64,000 nt of DNA, taken from assembly GCA_026874595.1 (NCBI GenBank), contig CM049308.1, positions 95,590,624-95,654,623 of the forward strand, written 5' to 3'. This stretch comes from Sipunculus nudus (taxonomy: Eukaryota > Annelida > Sipuncula > Golfingiida > Sipunculidae). Below the pieces are notes generated by a model. It saw nothing but the letters and a program-made list of their open reading frames with translations. It did not search any database and had not been told where the DNA came from. A program made the translations under genes and the position numbers. This document shows positions 33,692-46,589 of this stretch, piece after piece (the first letter of the stretch is position 1; each line of letters begins with the position of its first letter).

Positions 33692-36600
33692 TTCGTCTTA
33701 CTCTAGACCGAAACACCTAGCAGCCAGCTGTGTGTTTACCAATGTAGATGCTAAAATTAAGTCACAGATAATTCAGATGGATCTTACTTTGTCAGCTTTG
33801 TTGAAATATGGCCGCATTATCGAGGTCTTTAAAGTCCGTTTCAAAGCTATGGAGGAAAAGATTGACCCCAAACCAGTAGTGAATAAAGTTACATGTAAAC
33901 CTCAGAAATCAGCTCCCACTCTAAGACACAATAAACAGTCTTCAAATGTTTCATCACAAGGCGCAAATAAAACCTGTTACAATTCGTGTCCTCATCCGCG
34001 TGAATCTCGCTGTCCAGCCTATGGTAAGACATGTCGTATATATAGGAAGCACAGTCATTTTGACATTGTTTGTCGCGCACGGGGTTCAACGCAAGCACCA
34101 AAAGGGCCTCAGGCCAAACAAAATACAAAAGCAGTGCGCTCATTAACCGCTGAGGAATATGAGGCTGACGACAGGTATCATATCAGCGGATCAGACCCAA
34201 AGAGTGCTTAAAACTTTGTTATATTCATAAATGATGTGGAGACCAACACTGAGGTTGACACGGGTGCTGAAGTTTCGATCATGTCAGAAAGTGCATACAG
34301 AGAGCTATGTCACCCTAAAGCCAAACCAGTTTTACAGAACTCTACCACCAAGTTTCATACACTGGTGAACTAATTCAACCTAAGGGGGTAGCACAGGTGA
34401 CTGTAAATGATGGTAACCAGCAGTAAGCGCTGCTGCTCATTCCTGTTCCAGGTTCAGGTCCCTTTGTGTTTGGTCGAGACTGGCTACAGAAAATCAGGCT
34501 AAATTGGTCCCAAATAGTGAATGCACTTAAATCTGACAGTTCCTTGCTAGACAGCATTTTACAGCCATTTGAGCAAGTTTTCCGTGATGAACTTGGCTGT
34601 TTACACACGACTACAGTATCGCTGCATGTACCAGAAGGCACACCACCCATGTTTTACAAGTCAAGACCCATTCCTTTCTCGCTCAAACAGAAGGTGTTAG
34701 CAGAGATTGAGCGTCTGGAAGCAGCTGGTGTTTTACGTCCTATGAATGGGTGACATCTTTATCACAAAAGTCGCAAAAGGAGACCATGCATACCAGCAAC
34801 TTGTGTTAGATGAGAAATCTCGTTGTTTTACAACCATCAATACTCCGAAAGGCCTGTACGAGTGCACACGTCTCCCATATGGCGTAAGGGCAGCGCCAGG
34901 ATTTTTCCAGAGTCGCTTCTTCAGGGCATTCCAAGTACAGCTATATATTTGGATGATATTCTTGTTGGTGGAGCCACCTGGGAGGACTATGTTACTAATT
35001 TCAAAGCAGTGTTGAAAAGTTTACAATACCATGGTCTTCGTTTGAAGCAGGAGAAATGTGCTTTTCTACAACAGAGTGTGATCTACCTGGGTCATGAAAT
35101 TGATGTTGCAGGCATTCATCCCTCACCAGACAAGTGTCAGGAAATTACAAAGGCTCCAACTCCAGGGAATTTAACAGAGTTGAGGAGTTTTCTCGGCATG
35201 CTGATTTACTATAACAAGTTCTTGCACAGGGCAAGTGCAGTTTTGAAACCATTATATGATTTGTTACACCAGGACAGCACCTGGCAGTGGGATAAAGAGC
35301 AAGAAGACGCGTTTCAACAGAGTAAGAAACTGTTAGAGTTCTGCATTATTGATGTATTATGATCCTAGGCTACCATTAGTATTCGAATGTGACGCTTTGC
35401 CTTATGGGTTAGGTGAAGTCTTGTCCCATGAGGTATAGCGTGTGCGTCCTGCACGCTAGCAGCAGCTGAAAAGAAGTATGCTCAACTATAGAAAGAGGGA
35501 CTGGGCATCATTTTTGGATTTAAAAGGTTCCATAAATACCTGTTTGGACGATGTTTTACATTCATAACTGAACACAAGCCCCTACTTGGATTGTTTAAAG
35601 GAAATAGACAAACCTCTAAGATGGCGTCAGCTCGAGGTGGGGATTGACCCTTGGCAGTTATAACTATAAGCTTATCTGCAGATGCATCGAGCCGACTGCC
35701 GAGTACACAGACTCCTACTGAGATTGCAGACACACCACAAGTGGTTCTGGCAATGGACTTTGTTGATTAGACTCCTGTGACCTCAATTGAAATCGCAAAG
35801 GAAACAGCGCGTGACCCACTGCTCAGCAGTGTTTCTGATTATGAACTGCGTCTGTGGTCACCTGAATCTCAAGATTCTTCATTAAGGTGTTTCTTTGATA
35901 AGACACAAGACACATAATCTCATGTCTGCAACCTCCTTGGTCGAAGCAAATTGCCTGTAATGGGGTTCAAGAATTGTAATTCCTTCCAGGAACAGAAAAA
36001 CTATGCTTGAGGAATTACACTCCACGCATCCAGGAATTGTTAAAATGAAACTACTTAGTCGTTCCTACTTCTGGTCGCCTCACCTGGACGCTGACGTTGA
36101 AACAACAGTACATCATTGCCAGGCATGTCAAGAGCAGGGGGCATAACCTGCGGCCGCGCTTTTGCATCTATGGATATGCAAAAAAAAACCGTGGGAAAGA
36201 ATTCGTGTGGATTACGCTGCACCCGCGGAAGGCAAGATGATTTTGGTGATAATCGACGCTGGTACCAAATTCATTGATGCACACGTGCTGATAAAACGTC
36301 AACTTAAAGTGCCACGATCAAGAAGCTTCGGCACACATTTTCCGTTCAAGAAATTCCTTTATTTCTGACAATGGTACACCGTTTACATCTGCCAAATTGG
36401 AAGACTTATGTACCTAAAATGGCATTAAACATAGACTTGTTCCGCCTTACCATCATGCCAGTAACGGCATGGCAGAACGGGCAGTCCACACTATTAAAAA
36501 CGGAATTCGCAAGTCAAAGGATGGTTCTTTGGAAACAAGGTTGTACAGGTTTCTTTTGTCCTACCACATTACACGACAGTCAACAACCGGTATGGCTCCT

Positions 36601-37152
36601 TCCTTCTAACCAAACGTGCTTTCCAAACGTGCTTTACGTACACGCTAAGACTCGATTAAGCCAAATGTGTCTTCTCATGTTGAACAAAAGCAGGGGGAGA
36701 TGAAGGACAGACATGATGTTTATGCCAAGAAACGTGAGTTTTCGATTGGTGATGCAGTTTACGCTTTGATTTTCTTGGCCGACCACGATGGCTCGCTGGA
36801 TCAATTGAACAACAAGGCCCAGTGTCATTTACTATTCACACACAGGATGGTCGTCTTTGGAGGCCCCATGTGGATCATCTGCGCTACAGATAATTAGGTG
36901 ATATTTTTTTCTGGTGATTCTGGTGACAATATGTGTATTGATGATATTTTTGTGCCTAATTTACGTCCAGTGATGCAACCTGAATCATCTAAGCCTACTA
37001 AGCCTGTTGCAGTCTGCACGGGCAAGGAGTCTGACAGGCGTCGAGCTTCTGTAGAGGTAACTGGGATTATATCATCTGCAGATGTGGCTCATGCTTTACC
37101 AAATGACGCACAATCTGGCAAGTCATTCTCTTTAAAATTCACGCATATTTAA
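33692..37152 (+). pseudogene. Ty3/gypsy retrotransposon gag-pol, decayed
   Basis: Pieces occur in the normal gag-pol order. First is a gag end with a zinc-knuckle-like region at about 33979 to 34078 (CYNSC, then CPAYGKTC, then HFDIVC). Next is a retroviral-type aspartic protease with DTGAEVSIMS at 34257. The reverse transcriptase follows, starting at about 34466, with a missing internal stretch at 34750, a frame change and YLDD at 34946 to 34957. RNase H traces lie near 35380 to 35600. Last is an integrase with an HHC-x2-C zinc end at about 36108 and core blocks VDYAAP and SDNGTPF, with stops between them. Several stops and frameshifts make it inactive. The 5' part of gag, the primer binding site and the left LTR are absent, replaced by the 27 bp array. 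No right LTR could be proved downstream. The element is described only as it stands. Confidence 0.9.
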
Positions 37153-38240
37153 TGAGGTCAGAGGTCACTAGATACACGACGGGTGTATTATGCACGTTTG
37201 CGGTGCTCTTGTTACTTAACTCGCAGTATAATTCAGATTTGTTAAAACCTAAAATAGATTTTTAAAGGAAGGTTCGATAAAGACTTCGTTAAAATAATAG
37301 TTAGCGCGATGTTTCGAGGAGTGAGCGTTTTTATATTCACCATTACACAGTGGCGTTAATTTTAGCGGTAAAGCCAAACTCAGCTTAAATGTTTAGTGCA
37401 TAGTTTTAGACGGGGTTGTCGGTCACTCCATATGCAAGTTATAATTGAGGATAATAAGGGGTTTTCCCATAATGTCAATATGTATCGATGTATCGCGAGG
37501 ATAATTAAAAATGCCACCCACTGTTAAGGCACCACAGGCAACACTACCAATGTTATTTCGTTTGGCACGTGCAGCACTGGTAATACGTAACTTAAATGTT
37601 CGACTTTAAGCGTGTGTAACGGGTATAAGCCCAGGGGTATTATGTAACGTTCCTGGTATAGGAACCTTTCTAGGCAGTAGACCGTCATGGCATGCGTGTC
37701 GTGGTATTTGAAATCGCCATAGGAGCTATGGAGTATTTATGTATTTATCCTGGTAGCTTTTTAGGCCTACCCCTGATGGAGGTCACTTCGGGAAGGCCGT
37801 TAGTGCAGGGGTGCAGAAAGTGTACTACATGGTGTACTTCATGCCCAGCTGGGAGATAAAAAGATTGGTGAGACGCACACCAGCACTGCAAAAACCGCAC
37901 GGTCATGTTTCGTACACGAGGCCGGGAGAGGGCGCTCAAGTGTGGCCGGCGGTAGATTGAGGTTCGTCAGAGACGAGAGGCGTAGGCCTAGTAGCGTCAT
38001 ATTTGACCATATCGTTACAGACCGGATAAAAGCACCAAAGTTTGTATATGGATAGAGTACACCAAAACGGATGATTTCAGAGGGGGTGCCCTCATGGAGT
38101 ACCTACGAGATAAGTTTTAGAGCCTGAAAACCATCTGCGCCTTGCGTATCACAGTACCCTTTTTCGCATGAAAGTGAAGAGGGTTAGGGAAGGAAAAATA
38201 ACCTTAGATCCACTGCGGTTTAATGAAATATAGTTAATTA
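37153..38240. other. Sequence after the gypsy remnant, possible LTR or host flank
   Basis: Composition is less AT-rich than the flanks to about 38220 and then changes. That would fit a degenerate right LTR plus flank, but with no left LTR in the window to compare, its limits cannot be set. No coding sequence was recognised. Confidence 0.3.
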
Positions 38241-40408
38241 TATACCAAAAGAAAGCCAAAGAAGTGTTATTTCTATCATTACCATTTACATTGTTATATT
38301 ATATACCTGCAGCCCAAAAAATGTAGAATGGTCACGTGACAATACAGTTTCTCAAATTAGGGACTTGGGAAGCTACATGCAAACATTAAACGAAGATATT
38401 AAGTGTATAAACGAAAAAAATGTGCAAATATTTTTCTTGTTTACTATTGTTGAGTTTGTGAGTCAGTTTTTGGGAGAGTTGCCTTAGCAACTCCTGGTGT
38501 TTGAACTAAATATGACCGATAAACCATATTTCTGATAAAAATCAACCTTCTGTTTGTTCTTGTAATTCATGGCAACGGCTCTCTGTAAATCGTTGCCAAT
38601 TCAAAATGTAAACTTCTGGGCCAGCAAAATTGATTTTTATAAAAATTATTGTATTAACTATCATAACCGCCATGTTACAAGATTGCGAGCACATTCCGAA
38701 TAATATGTTGACAAATTACCACTTATACATCATCTATTTCCAAATTCAATACAAATTAAAATATTACATAGAAAAAAAATCCTTCAGACTGCATTATAAA
38801 ATAAACCGACAATATTATTAAAGCCAAAAGGTTACAATGCGAATCTGTTTATGACAGATCTCAAAATGGCGGTCATCAACCATGATTTGAATATGTGACA
38901 CAAAATGTTTTAGTGAAGAGGAACAATTATTAACATAGTTTTTGTTTAATAATTCCTTATATTTTTTGCCCGAGTTGGAGAGTATTGTCTATTACGAAAT
39001 ATATTGATGATTGTCTTTGCGGTCATTGTAGTTCACAATTTGGGATCAAGACTTCGCATATAGTCATTATACGCTTAAATGCCATAGCAAAATATCAACG
39101 TTATCAGTCTACACTTATCCTGTCATGTTCTTTATGAGCCGGAAATTATGCGTTCTAACTTTCGATTATTTAATTGCATATGAATAAATATATCCCGTCT
39201 TTTAGTCTTCTTGGTATATTGTAGTACTTTTTACAATAAATCTTGCATTTTTGTTATGCAGCAAACTACTGTCTTGTTTATAGTGGTTTTTTACGATGGC
39301 TTAATTTATATGGTGTTACTTAGTTGTTCATTATTTCATCTAGAGACCATGTCCTGTAGAATATTAACCTACATTTCTTATTCCTTTCTTATTCCTGCAT
39401 CTCATAACCAGCTATTTAACTTCATATATGTTTTCTTTTTTATTTTGGGAATATAAAAATAAATACCATAATTACATGATTCATTTTTTCTATATTATAT
39501 GCAAGCATGCCGTTTTATCAATCTCATAGGCCATTCTATTTCCCGTATGATGTAACAAATACCCTTATGAAATGATTTTATCGCAAACAAGGTGTCTAGT
39601 TTTAACTAGACAACAAGTTTGAAAGTATATGTCTGAATAACAAAATCGATCAATTATATTCCAAATCAAATATATGTGTTATCTGTATCTCCAAACACTC
39701 TCTGAAATTCACCCTAAAGGTTCTTAGGTTTAGGAATCCACCAATAACAAACATCTCTGAACAACAATTTGTGTAGGGAAACTTAAGACAAAGCCCCCTT
39801 TTCCGGATAGATATATCGTGTTTGCTTCTATACAGAACTTTAGACTTTCACTAAAATGGCGGTCTCAACATTACAATACATCTCAAGCATATTCATATTT
39901 TATACTTTATTCATATTCAATAATTAATAATCATTATCATAAAGTTAACTCTGTCGGACATTTCCTCCAATGTCTATACAATTTCGAATGTAAAACTTGG
40001 TCTAAACAACGCTAATCGATAATATTCTGACATTTTTTTATATAGAGACATCTTTATTCTAAACGAATTAAACACCCAGCTGATCTTCATTTATCCTCAT
40101 TGACTTGTACTCTAAAGGTATCCACAGTCTCACAGTGCATAGATCTGAACAAAGCCACAAGCCAAATTTGTCATTTCAGTTTAATATTATTTAGGATAAG
40201 TGTAAACAAATGCTGCTTTATGTTTCAATTCTGAGAACTGGCTCACTTGCCTCTGTATCATTTATCGTGACTGAGATGCGTTAATGCGCAGTGCAAAAAT
40301 ATTGGTCCAATCCATGTAGAATGCCAATGTAAACACCAATCTTGCACTGAGCTGCCCAGATCGCGCCTATACTAGTATGATCTTTATCACCAAAACAATT
40401 ATGCAAAC

Positions 40409-40450
<42 letters not shown>

Positions 40451-41776
40451 TAAAAGCTGAGCTCCAATATTTTAACTACACTCTCGACCCATAAAAATTA
40501 CAACAGCAGATGACTAAATGCCATGCAAGCTCCGTCGTATGGAACCTTGATCTAAATTGCTACTTTCAATAATTATACTGCAATTTTTATTAATTTCATT
40601 GAAATGTTATTATTCCAAATAGATAAAATATCCAACGGGTGTTCAAGAACCGCTCATTAGCGTATTATATAAGTCCATATATAAGACTCGCTAAGTCAAT
40701 GGGTTTGCTTGTAGCCCTTTTCTCTGCAGATGGTAATTATTTTTGATGAGTGTAAACAAATATTGCTTCATGGCACATATCATTAAAGCATTTGCCATAT
40801 TTTATAATCGATATGTATTTGAGCCTTGATTATTAATGATCACAGGTGTGGAAATTAAATAAAATGTTTCAATCACCTGGGTTTTTCGTCAATACGACTT
40901 AGATATAGATTTCGAAAGGGTTGGTTTCACTGGAAAAGTGTATATATATTAGTATTTTCCCTATATGTTTCAATTATATGGGTGTGAATCTTTATAATTC
41001 TAATATTTATGCAATAGTAATTGTTATTGAAATGATATATATCTTAACTTTTTCAATATTTTCTTCAGAACATGAGAGCATTTTAACACGCTCACAGGAT
41101 TCTATTTCACATCAATGGATGACGTGACCTTTTGACCTCTTGCGACCTACAATTATACTTTAACATGATTTTCGTCACAATATCTACGACAACTGTTCAT
41201 GATATTTCTAAATGGTGTTCTTATTATGTATAATGATAAATTTAAAATGAGTTTTAGAGTCAATTGAGTATACAACATTCCGTTTATTGTTATAAACTTG
41301 TGAATTTTTACGTAAAATCCTGTTATTTTGGACTCGGGCCTGCTGAAAGAAACAGAAACCGAGTTCGGGTGGGCACCCGCTCCAGAATGATCAGGATCGT
41401 CCTGTAGATACTTCATACCAAATTTGGTGCTTTTATCCGGCGTGTAACGATAATTCCGTTAAGCCACCTGACTATAGAGGTTGAGGACCAGGGCGCACGA
41501 GTCGAGCATAGAAGACTTGGTCTGGGTCATGACATCAGAATGCAGCGGATCGTGTGGGCGTCCGGGGATTTCCAAAAGATCTCGTATTTTTGTTTTAAAG
41601 TAGATACCTGTAAACGCAGTAAATTAAGATTCATCTTATATGCTGGTCTCTGTTACTATTGTGAGCCGTTAGTGTTTCTGTGTACACAGACAGTGGTTCA
41701 GACAGACAGACAACGACGTCACAATCAGCATATGGATTAAAGTTAGTACGCCATCCAGCCACGGACTATAGTCTTG
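38241..41776. other. AT-rich intergenic sequence, no gene recognised
   Basis: No supported exon. A (TA)n microsatellite of about 18 repeats lies at 40412 to 40448. A short block at 41405 to 41440 (CATACCAAATTTGGTGCTT) recurs at 44731 (GATGCCAAATTTGGTGCTT), suggesting pieces of one dispersed repeat. Confidence 0.5.
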
Positions 41777-41932
41777 GTGCCTCAAAAGGAGAATAGTGAA
41801 ATGTAAACAGAGTCTAGGTGCCTCAAAAGGAGAATAGTGAAATCTAAACAGAGTCTAGGTGGAACAAAAGGTGAATAGTTAAATGTAAACAGTCTAGGTG
41901 CCTCAAAAGGAGAATAATGAAGTGTAAATGTA
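41777..41932. repeat. Tandem repeat, about 41 bp unit, four copies
   Basis: Four copies of CTAGGTGCCTCAAAAGGAGA plus ATAGTGAAATGTAAACAGAGT, with small differences and one 2 bp shorter copy. Confidence 0.9.
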
Positions 41933-42025
41933 AGGCCTGCTCATGTACTTGGTCAATAGCCATTCCAGAAAACTCCCGATTTAACTTGTTTACAACAACC
42001 TTTCCACTCTCAAATTCCTGGGTCA

Positions 42026-43860
42026 GCTGGGGATGTTTCTCTTTGAGGGTTACTATGTCTCTGAGATGGATGGGGAGCCAACGTGCATAGTTAATGTTGC
42101 TGATGGCAAAGAAGTATGGGAGGAGCTCAGCAGTTACCTGTCAGTAAAGGTTGAAGCTGGCTTCCCGAATGCTCGGATAAGTAGTAGGATCACCAGTTCC
42201 ATGGCAGCACCAAATTCCAGAACTGAAACTGAGGACTTTGCAGCTTGCGGCTATCACACCAAACATCAAAGCTCAACACTTCCTCATGGTTGTCAGCTGT
42301 CTCAATGCAGTAGTCACTGTAGGCTGCCTTCAAAATTTGGTAGAGATTGCATGCTGTTACCTGATGGGCCTGGCGTGTTTATGTGATGATTGCTGCTGAT
42401 AGGAAAGATTCTGCACTCCCAGAGGAAGCCACCCCTGCCTCCACCAGGGCCCCTGTCCAGCCACTCCCCTGCAGAAGCGTTCCAATTGATTTCAGTGCAG
42501 CCAAGTCAATGTGTAGGCCTCCAAACATCATGACGAACTTATCCCCACCATACTGCTCAGGTCATTGCCACTAGATTTGCTTTGCTAATGCATAAATAGG
42601 CTGGTTAGCAGTCATGACAGGTATCTGGTCTGGATTCAGGAAAGACACTGTTTTCATGACTTTGTCCATGACATGTCTGATCTAAGTGGGCTGGTTCTCG
42701 AAAGAGAGGTAACATTGATGTTATATTAACCTCAGATTCAGGGCTTCTCTTCTTGGAGGCATGGTGGGCTGACCAGGTCACATTCACTGCCCCATCTGTT
42801 TCTTTAGTCACACTTACTTTCTCCAGCCACTCATACTCCAGTGCAAGCTGTGGTCCTAACAGAGTGGTGCCTGGAATGCCTCTGAGTTGATGCTCCCTCC
42901 TTATATCTTGCATAGAAGTTGTACTGCAGAAGCTGTAAAATTGCAAGGTCTGACTTGGAGGCATCAAATCTTAGTTGTGATTTGATGTCAGTTCCCTGTT
43001 CAATCATGCCCACAAACTGAAGAAGGGTGGGGGAATGGCCTCTTCAATACAGGTCTCATTGAAGATTCCATCAAAGGAAACTTGTGGTCCAGCATGTGTC
43101 TCCTCAAGATCTTGGCTGCTTTGGCAAGTGTCATGGCATCACTGTAATCAGAGGCTTGTGACAGGGCAAAGCCTATATCTCTTTGAAAAGCCAGCAGGAC
43201 ATCTTTTCCCTTCTTGTGAGCTTCCAGCTCAGGTATTTCGGCCAACAGCTTATCCCTTAGTCTGATTGAGTTAACATCAGGTGTCTCCATCCCCAGCTGT
43301 TCAAGACGCTGTCTGTACAGGTTGACCATATCTCCAAGCCTAAATATTGCATATCCCTCAGAGCTTGATTTGGTCTCCACCATGTAGGTTACTAGCTCTG
43401 ATAATGACAGTGGGTAAATATCCTGGCTATGGCTCTGCTTCCTCTTTTCAACATTTCTCAGGTAAGCTCTCTCTCTATTATACAGGGCTTGCAAACATGC
43501 AGAGTGTGCAGCCCCTGTGCTATAACATCCCCACCACTCAGGACTTTCAGGAGTCTTTTTTGCACAGTCATTGAGTCTTTTGTTAAGCTTCATGGTCATG
43601 GCATGCTCAATTCTGATGCCTGTTCTTCTTGTTCACAAAGAAAGCACTCAGTCTTCCGACCTTCACGGTTGGTTCTTCGTAGTTTGGTTCGTCCTCTGAC
43701 TGAGTACCTTGAGGCCCAACCCTTCTGATGGTACTTAGCCTTGTTCCTCCAAAGTGTTTCTTCTATTCCACCACCCTCATCCAGTCTAGCTGGATCCAGA
43801 AATATGGGCATCTCATTGAGGGCATGGAACAGAGGGACATTGGTCGCAATCATGGTGTAG
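42026..43860 (-). pseudogene. Broken member of an expanded uncharacterised protein family (CIICQ type)
   Basis: Minus-strand frames at 43596-43853 and 43000-43599 form most of a protein. They include a YHQKGWASRYSVR block, ECFLCEQ (a CxxC pair), ACLQALYNRERAYLR, and a region with LEQLGMETPDVNSIRLRDKL and KGKDVLLAFQRDIG, followed by LAKAAKILRRHML. I recall this order of blocks from large families of uncharacterised predicted proteins in molluscs and cnidarians, related to the copy at 62025 to 64000. Stops and frameshifts break it at about 43597, 42990 and throughout 42030 to 42830, where traces continue (VWCDSRKLQSPQFQFWN at about 42220 to 42270). Function is unknown; copy number and dispersal suggest mobility, but no transposase motif was recognised. 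Confidence 0.6.
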
Positions 43861-44029
43861 CCATCTTGTTCAGATGAATAGCGTGTAGGTGGAGATTTCA
43901 GATCCTCATTGTCTTTGACGTTTTGGCAAATACAACATTTGCTCCAGTCAATTTTCCATTTAGAAAAATTAGACTCTGGAGTTGAACTTTCCAGCTAGTA
44001 GTACTAAATTGGTTATAGGTTAAAAATAT

Positions 44030-44555
44030 GGGCTTTCGGCTTATTTCGTCTTGAAGATCAATATCAAGGGCACAATTTTCGAACTCATTCAAGAGCTTGC
44101 AAAATAACTGTGTCCAAATATATAAAAAAAGTTAACTCACATAAGTTTGGCTTATTTGATCTTGAATATTAAGGTCAGGGTCACATGTTTTCAACCTCAC
44201 CCAGGTTTGTCATAAGAATTCTAGGGTTCTGGTTATTTGACCTTGAAGAGAAAGATCAAGGTCACAAATTGTCGACGTCGTCCGAACTATTGATGAAAAC
44301 AATTTGTGTGTCAAATATGAGAACGAAATAAGCTATATTCAATAAATTATGTGGTTCACAAGAATTCTTGATTTTTGCTTGTCTGACCTTGAAGATTAAG
44401 GTCAAGGTCACAAGTTCTCAACATCGTCCGGGATCTCGGTATAAACAATTTGTGTGTCAAATGTAAGAACAAAATATGCATTATTAAATCAATTGTAACC
44501 GCTAATCCAGTATTAGCGCCCCCTTGTTCACGAATTTCTGGATCCGCCACTGCAC
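44030..44555. repeat. Diverged tandem repeat rich in TGACCTTGA / TCAAGGTCA, ending GGATCCGCCACTGC
   Basis: About three diverged units of roughly 120 to 180 bp share T(G/C)ACCTTGAAGA, AAGGTCA(A/G)GGTCACA and AACAATTTGTGTGTCAAAT. The right edge ends in GGATCCGCCACTGCAC, the inverted form of the end at 26645. It is probably one side of a non-autonomous DNA element. Confidence 0.6.
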
Positions 44556-46060
44556 ATGGTAAAAAATATAAACTGTTATACCAGAATCATTTATATTTGG
44601 CCAGTCTGTGCATTTTTATTGCAAAACGTAATATTTGTGTATCCGGCCGATATGGCGGCTATCTGGAAAATCGGCAGCCATCTTGAATTTCAAGTTGCCC
44701 GCGTACTTTTTCATAAGAGTAATGTCTAAGGAGTACCGATGCCAAATTTGGTGCTTGTATCATCATTTGAAAGATTCCTTTGAAATATTATATTATCTGC
44801 TGCACTACCTAAGGCCAACCGTTAATAACGATCAAAGATCTTTTATAATGAAATAGCCGTGACAGTCGAGCAAAACCCTTTGAGTTAAACATTTTTATGG
44901 TAATCTGAATTACCTCCATCATTTATGGGACTCTTCCTTGTTTATTTTCCCAAATTTTCTACAAAATCTGTAAAAAAAATCTGTAACATCTGCGTAAATT
45001 TGCTGACAGACAACCGAGGATATCGCATTTATACCTCTCGCCATTTGGAAGGAGAAGTATCAGTTGAACAAAGATAAGTTGAAGTTAAGGTCTTTTGCAC
45101 CACCATGAATATTCATATGCATATATTTATGACCTTTGAAAGCAAAACCCTCGCCTAGCTTTGACATGCTGAGAAATCCACTACAGAGGATTCCGCTCAC
45201 AAACGGCAAGGCTGCACACTTGGACTGTAACTCCCAGTAACACTCAATAGAAAATGGTACAATTAGATCTTTCGTCGCCGCAGCTACCGAATAACACAAG
45301 CTGTGCTAGCCATAACGTCTATAGAAGTTTCCTTTTTAAAATGATATCCTCAGGAGTTTACATGTCCAAGTATTAGCAGCACGCTCTGTGTCATTTTTCT
45401 GTCAATTGTATTCTGCTTGTCTCCCATGTACAAAGCCCCAGTTACTCGCCCAGATTTGGATGGTGACTTCAGTGAGCAACGTCACAATTACGACAACCTT
45501 AATTGTGGATTGACCAAAGTGGCTGTAATTTTGGGGCGGTCGTATTTGTGAAAATCTAAGTTACTTGGATCATATAAATATATTCGGGAACAAGAAAATG
45601 GCCGTAATTGATGGATGATGGCAATTGTGGGGTGGTCGCAAGGCGATGCATGTAAGCTGTAGACTTCAATATTAAATTAATTCACAAATAGATTTTGTTA
45701 CAAGATAATAATGTAACTTATGAAGGTGCCTCAAACAACATCAGTTGATCAGATTTAAAGAGATCTTTTGGGGATTTCATTGCTGGGCAGCTGGACTACT
45801 TAAACTAACATTTTAACCCATCCGCATAATCAAAGACCTTCATACAGTATGTAGAATTGACAAAATGCTGGGAATTTTAACTAATGTCATAGCAGTAACA
45901 ACTATTTACAGGATTCTTACAGTAGGCCTAACTAACAAGTAAAATTATTAATAGGTCTACACATAATAGTCAAATAGCTTAATTAAGATAACCTGTTTAA
46001 TATTAGTGCTATATAAATTAATTGACCATTTTAGGAGTACATGTAATTTTGTTTGTAACT
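44556..46060. other. Intergenic sequence with a GGCGGCTATCT / CAGCCATCTTGAA repeat piece
   Basis: GATATGGCGGCTATCTGGAAAA and TCGGCAGCCATCTTGAATTT at 44647 to 44690 look like part of a dispersed element. No gene was recognised in the rest; the frame at 45060 to 45299 (minus) has no recognisable features. Confidence 0.4.
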
Positions 46061-46068
46061 TTTACTAG

Positions 46069-46282
46069 TTGTCAGAGGAATACAATGCTGGTTTGAGTAT
46101 AAAGAAAAAGCCTTTATGTGTGAAACAATATGAACAAATATATCAAATAGGGTCAAAATGTACTGAAAGCGATAAATTCAAATTCTGGAGTCAGAAGCGC
46201 AAAGTACAGAACATTGAAGCTGAGAAGAGTATCTGCTATCAAAAGACCAGCCCAGCTTTAAATTGTAATGACATAATTGTTG
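46069..46282 (+). CDS. Possible single exon of an unidentified protein
   Basis: A 214 nt open stretch follows TTTGTAACTTTTACTAG (acceptor-like) and ends at ATTGTTG|GTAAATT (donor-like). It encodes a lysine-rich peptide, LSEEYNAGLSIKKKPLCVKQ onward, including YEQIYQIGSKCTESDKFKFW, a composition more like a real protein than the nearby frames. No family was recognised and no partner exon was found. It may be an isolated fragment of a mobile-element gene. Confidence 0.3.
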
Positions 46283-46293
46283 GTAAATTAAAA

Positions 46294-46325
<32 letters not shown>

Positions 46326-46589
46326 TATTTAATAATTGTTTTGCTCCTAAACATAAAATAATTTTCTCATCAGAGGACCTCAGATTCACTTGTAGGACTA
46401 AACACTGTCTTGGTAGGATTTCAATTTCCCTTAACAGAAAATTCCCTGAGCAGAGATCTCTTATGTAAGCGACAGCTGCCCTTAAATCCTGCAGTTTAGT
46501 GATTAAGTTGTGTAACGCCACCGTGTGTCCATGTTAGAAACTTAAATTGTCATTCCGATTGTAAGGGCAGGGAACCAGTTTACGTAAAC

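Noticed and set aside
37153-38240. Right LTR of the gypsy element
   Set aside because: Possible by position, but without a left LTR to compare and without clear TG...CA ends it cannot be supported.
45060-45299. 79-codon minus-strand frame
   Set aside because: No recognised motif, no splice signals and no similarity to neighbouring genes.
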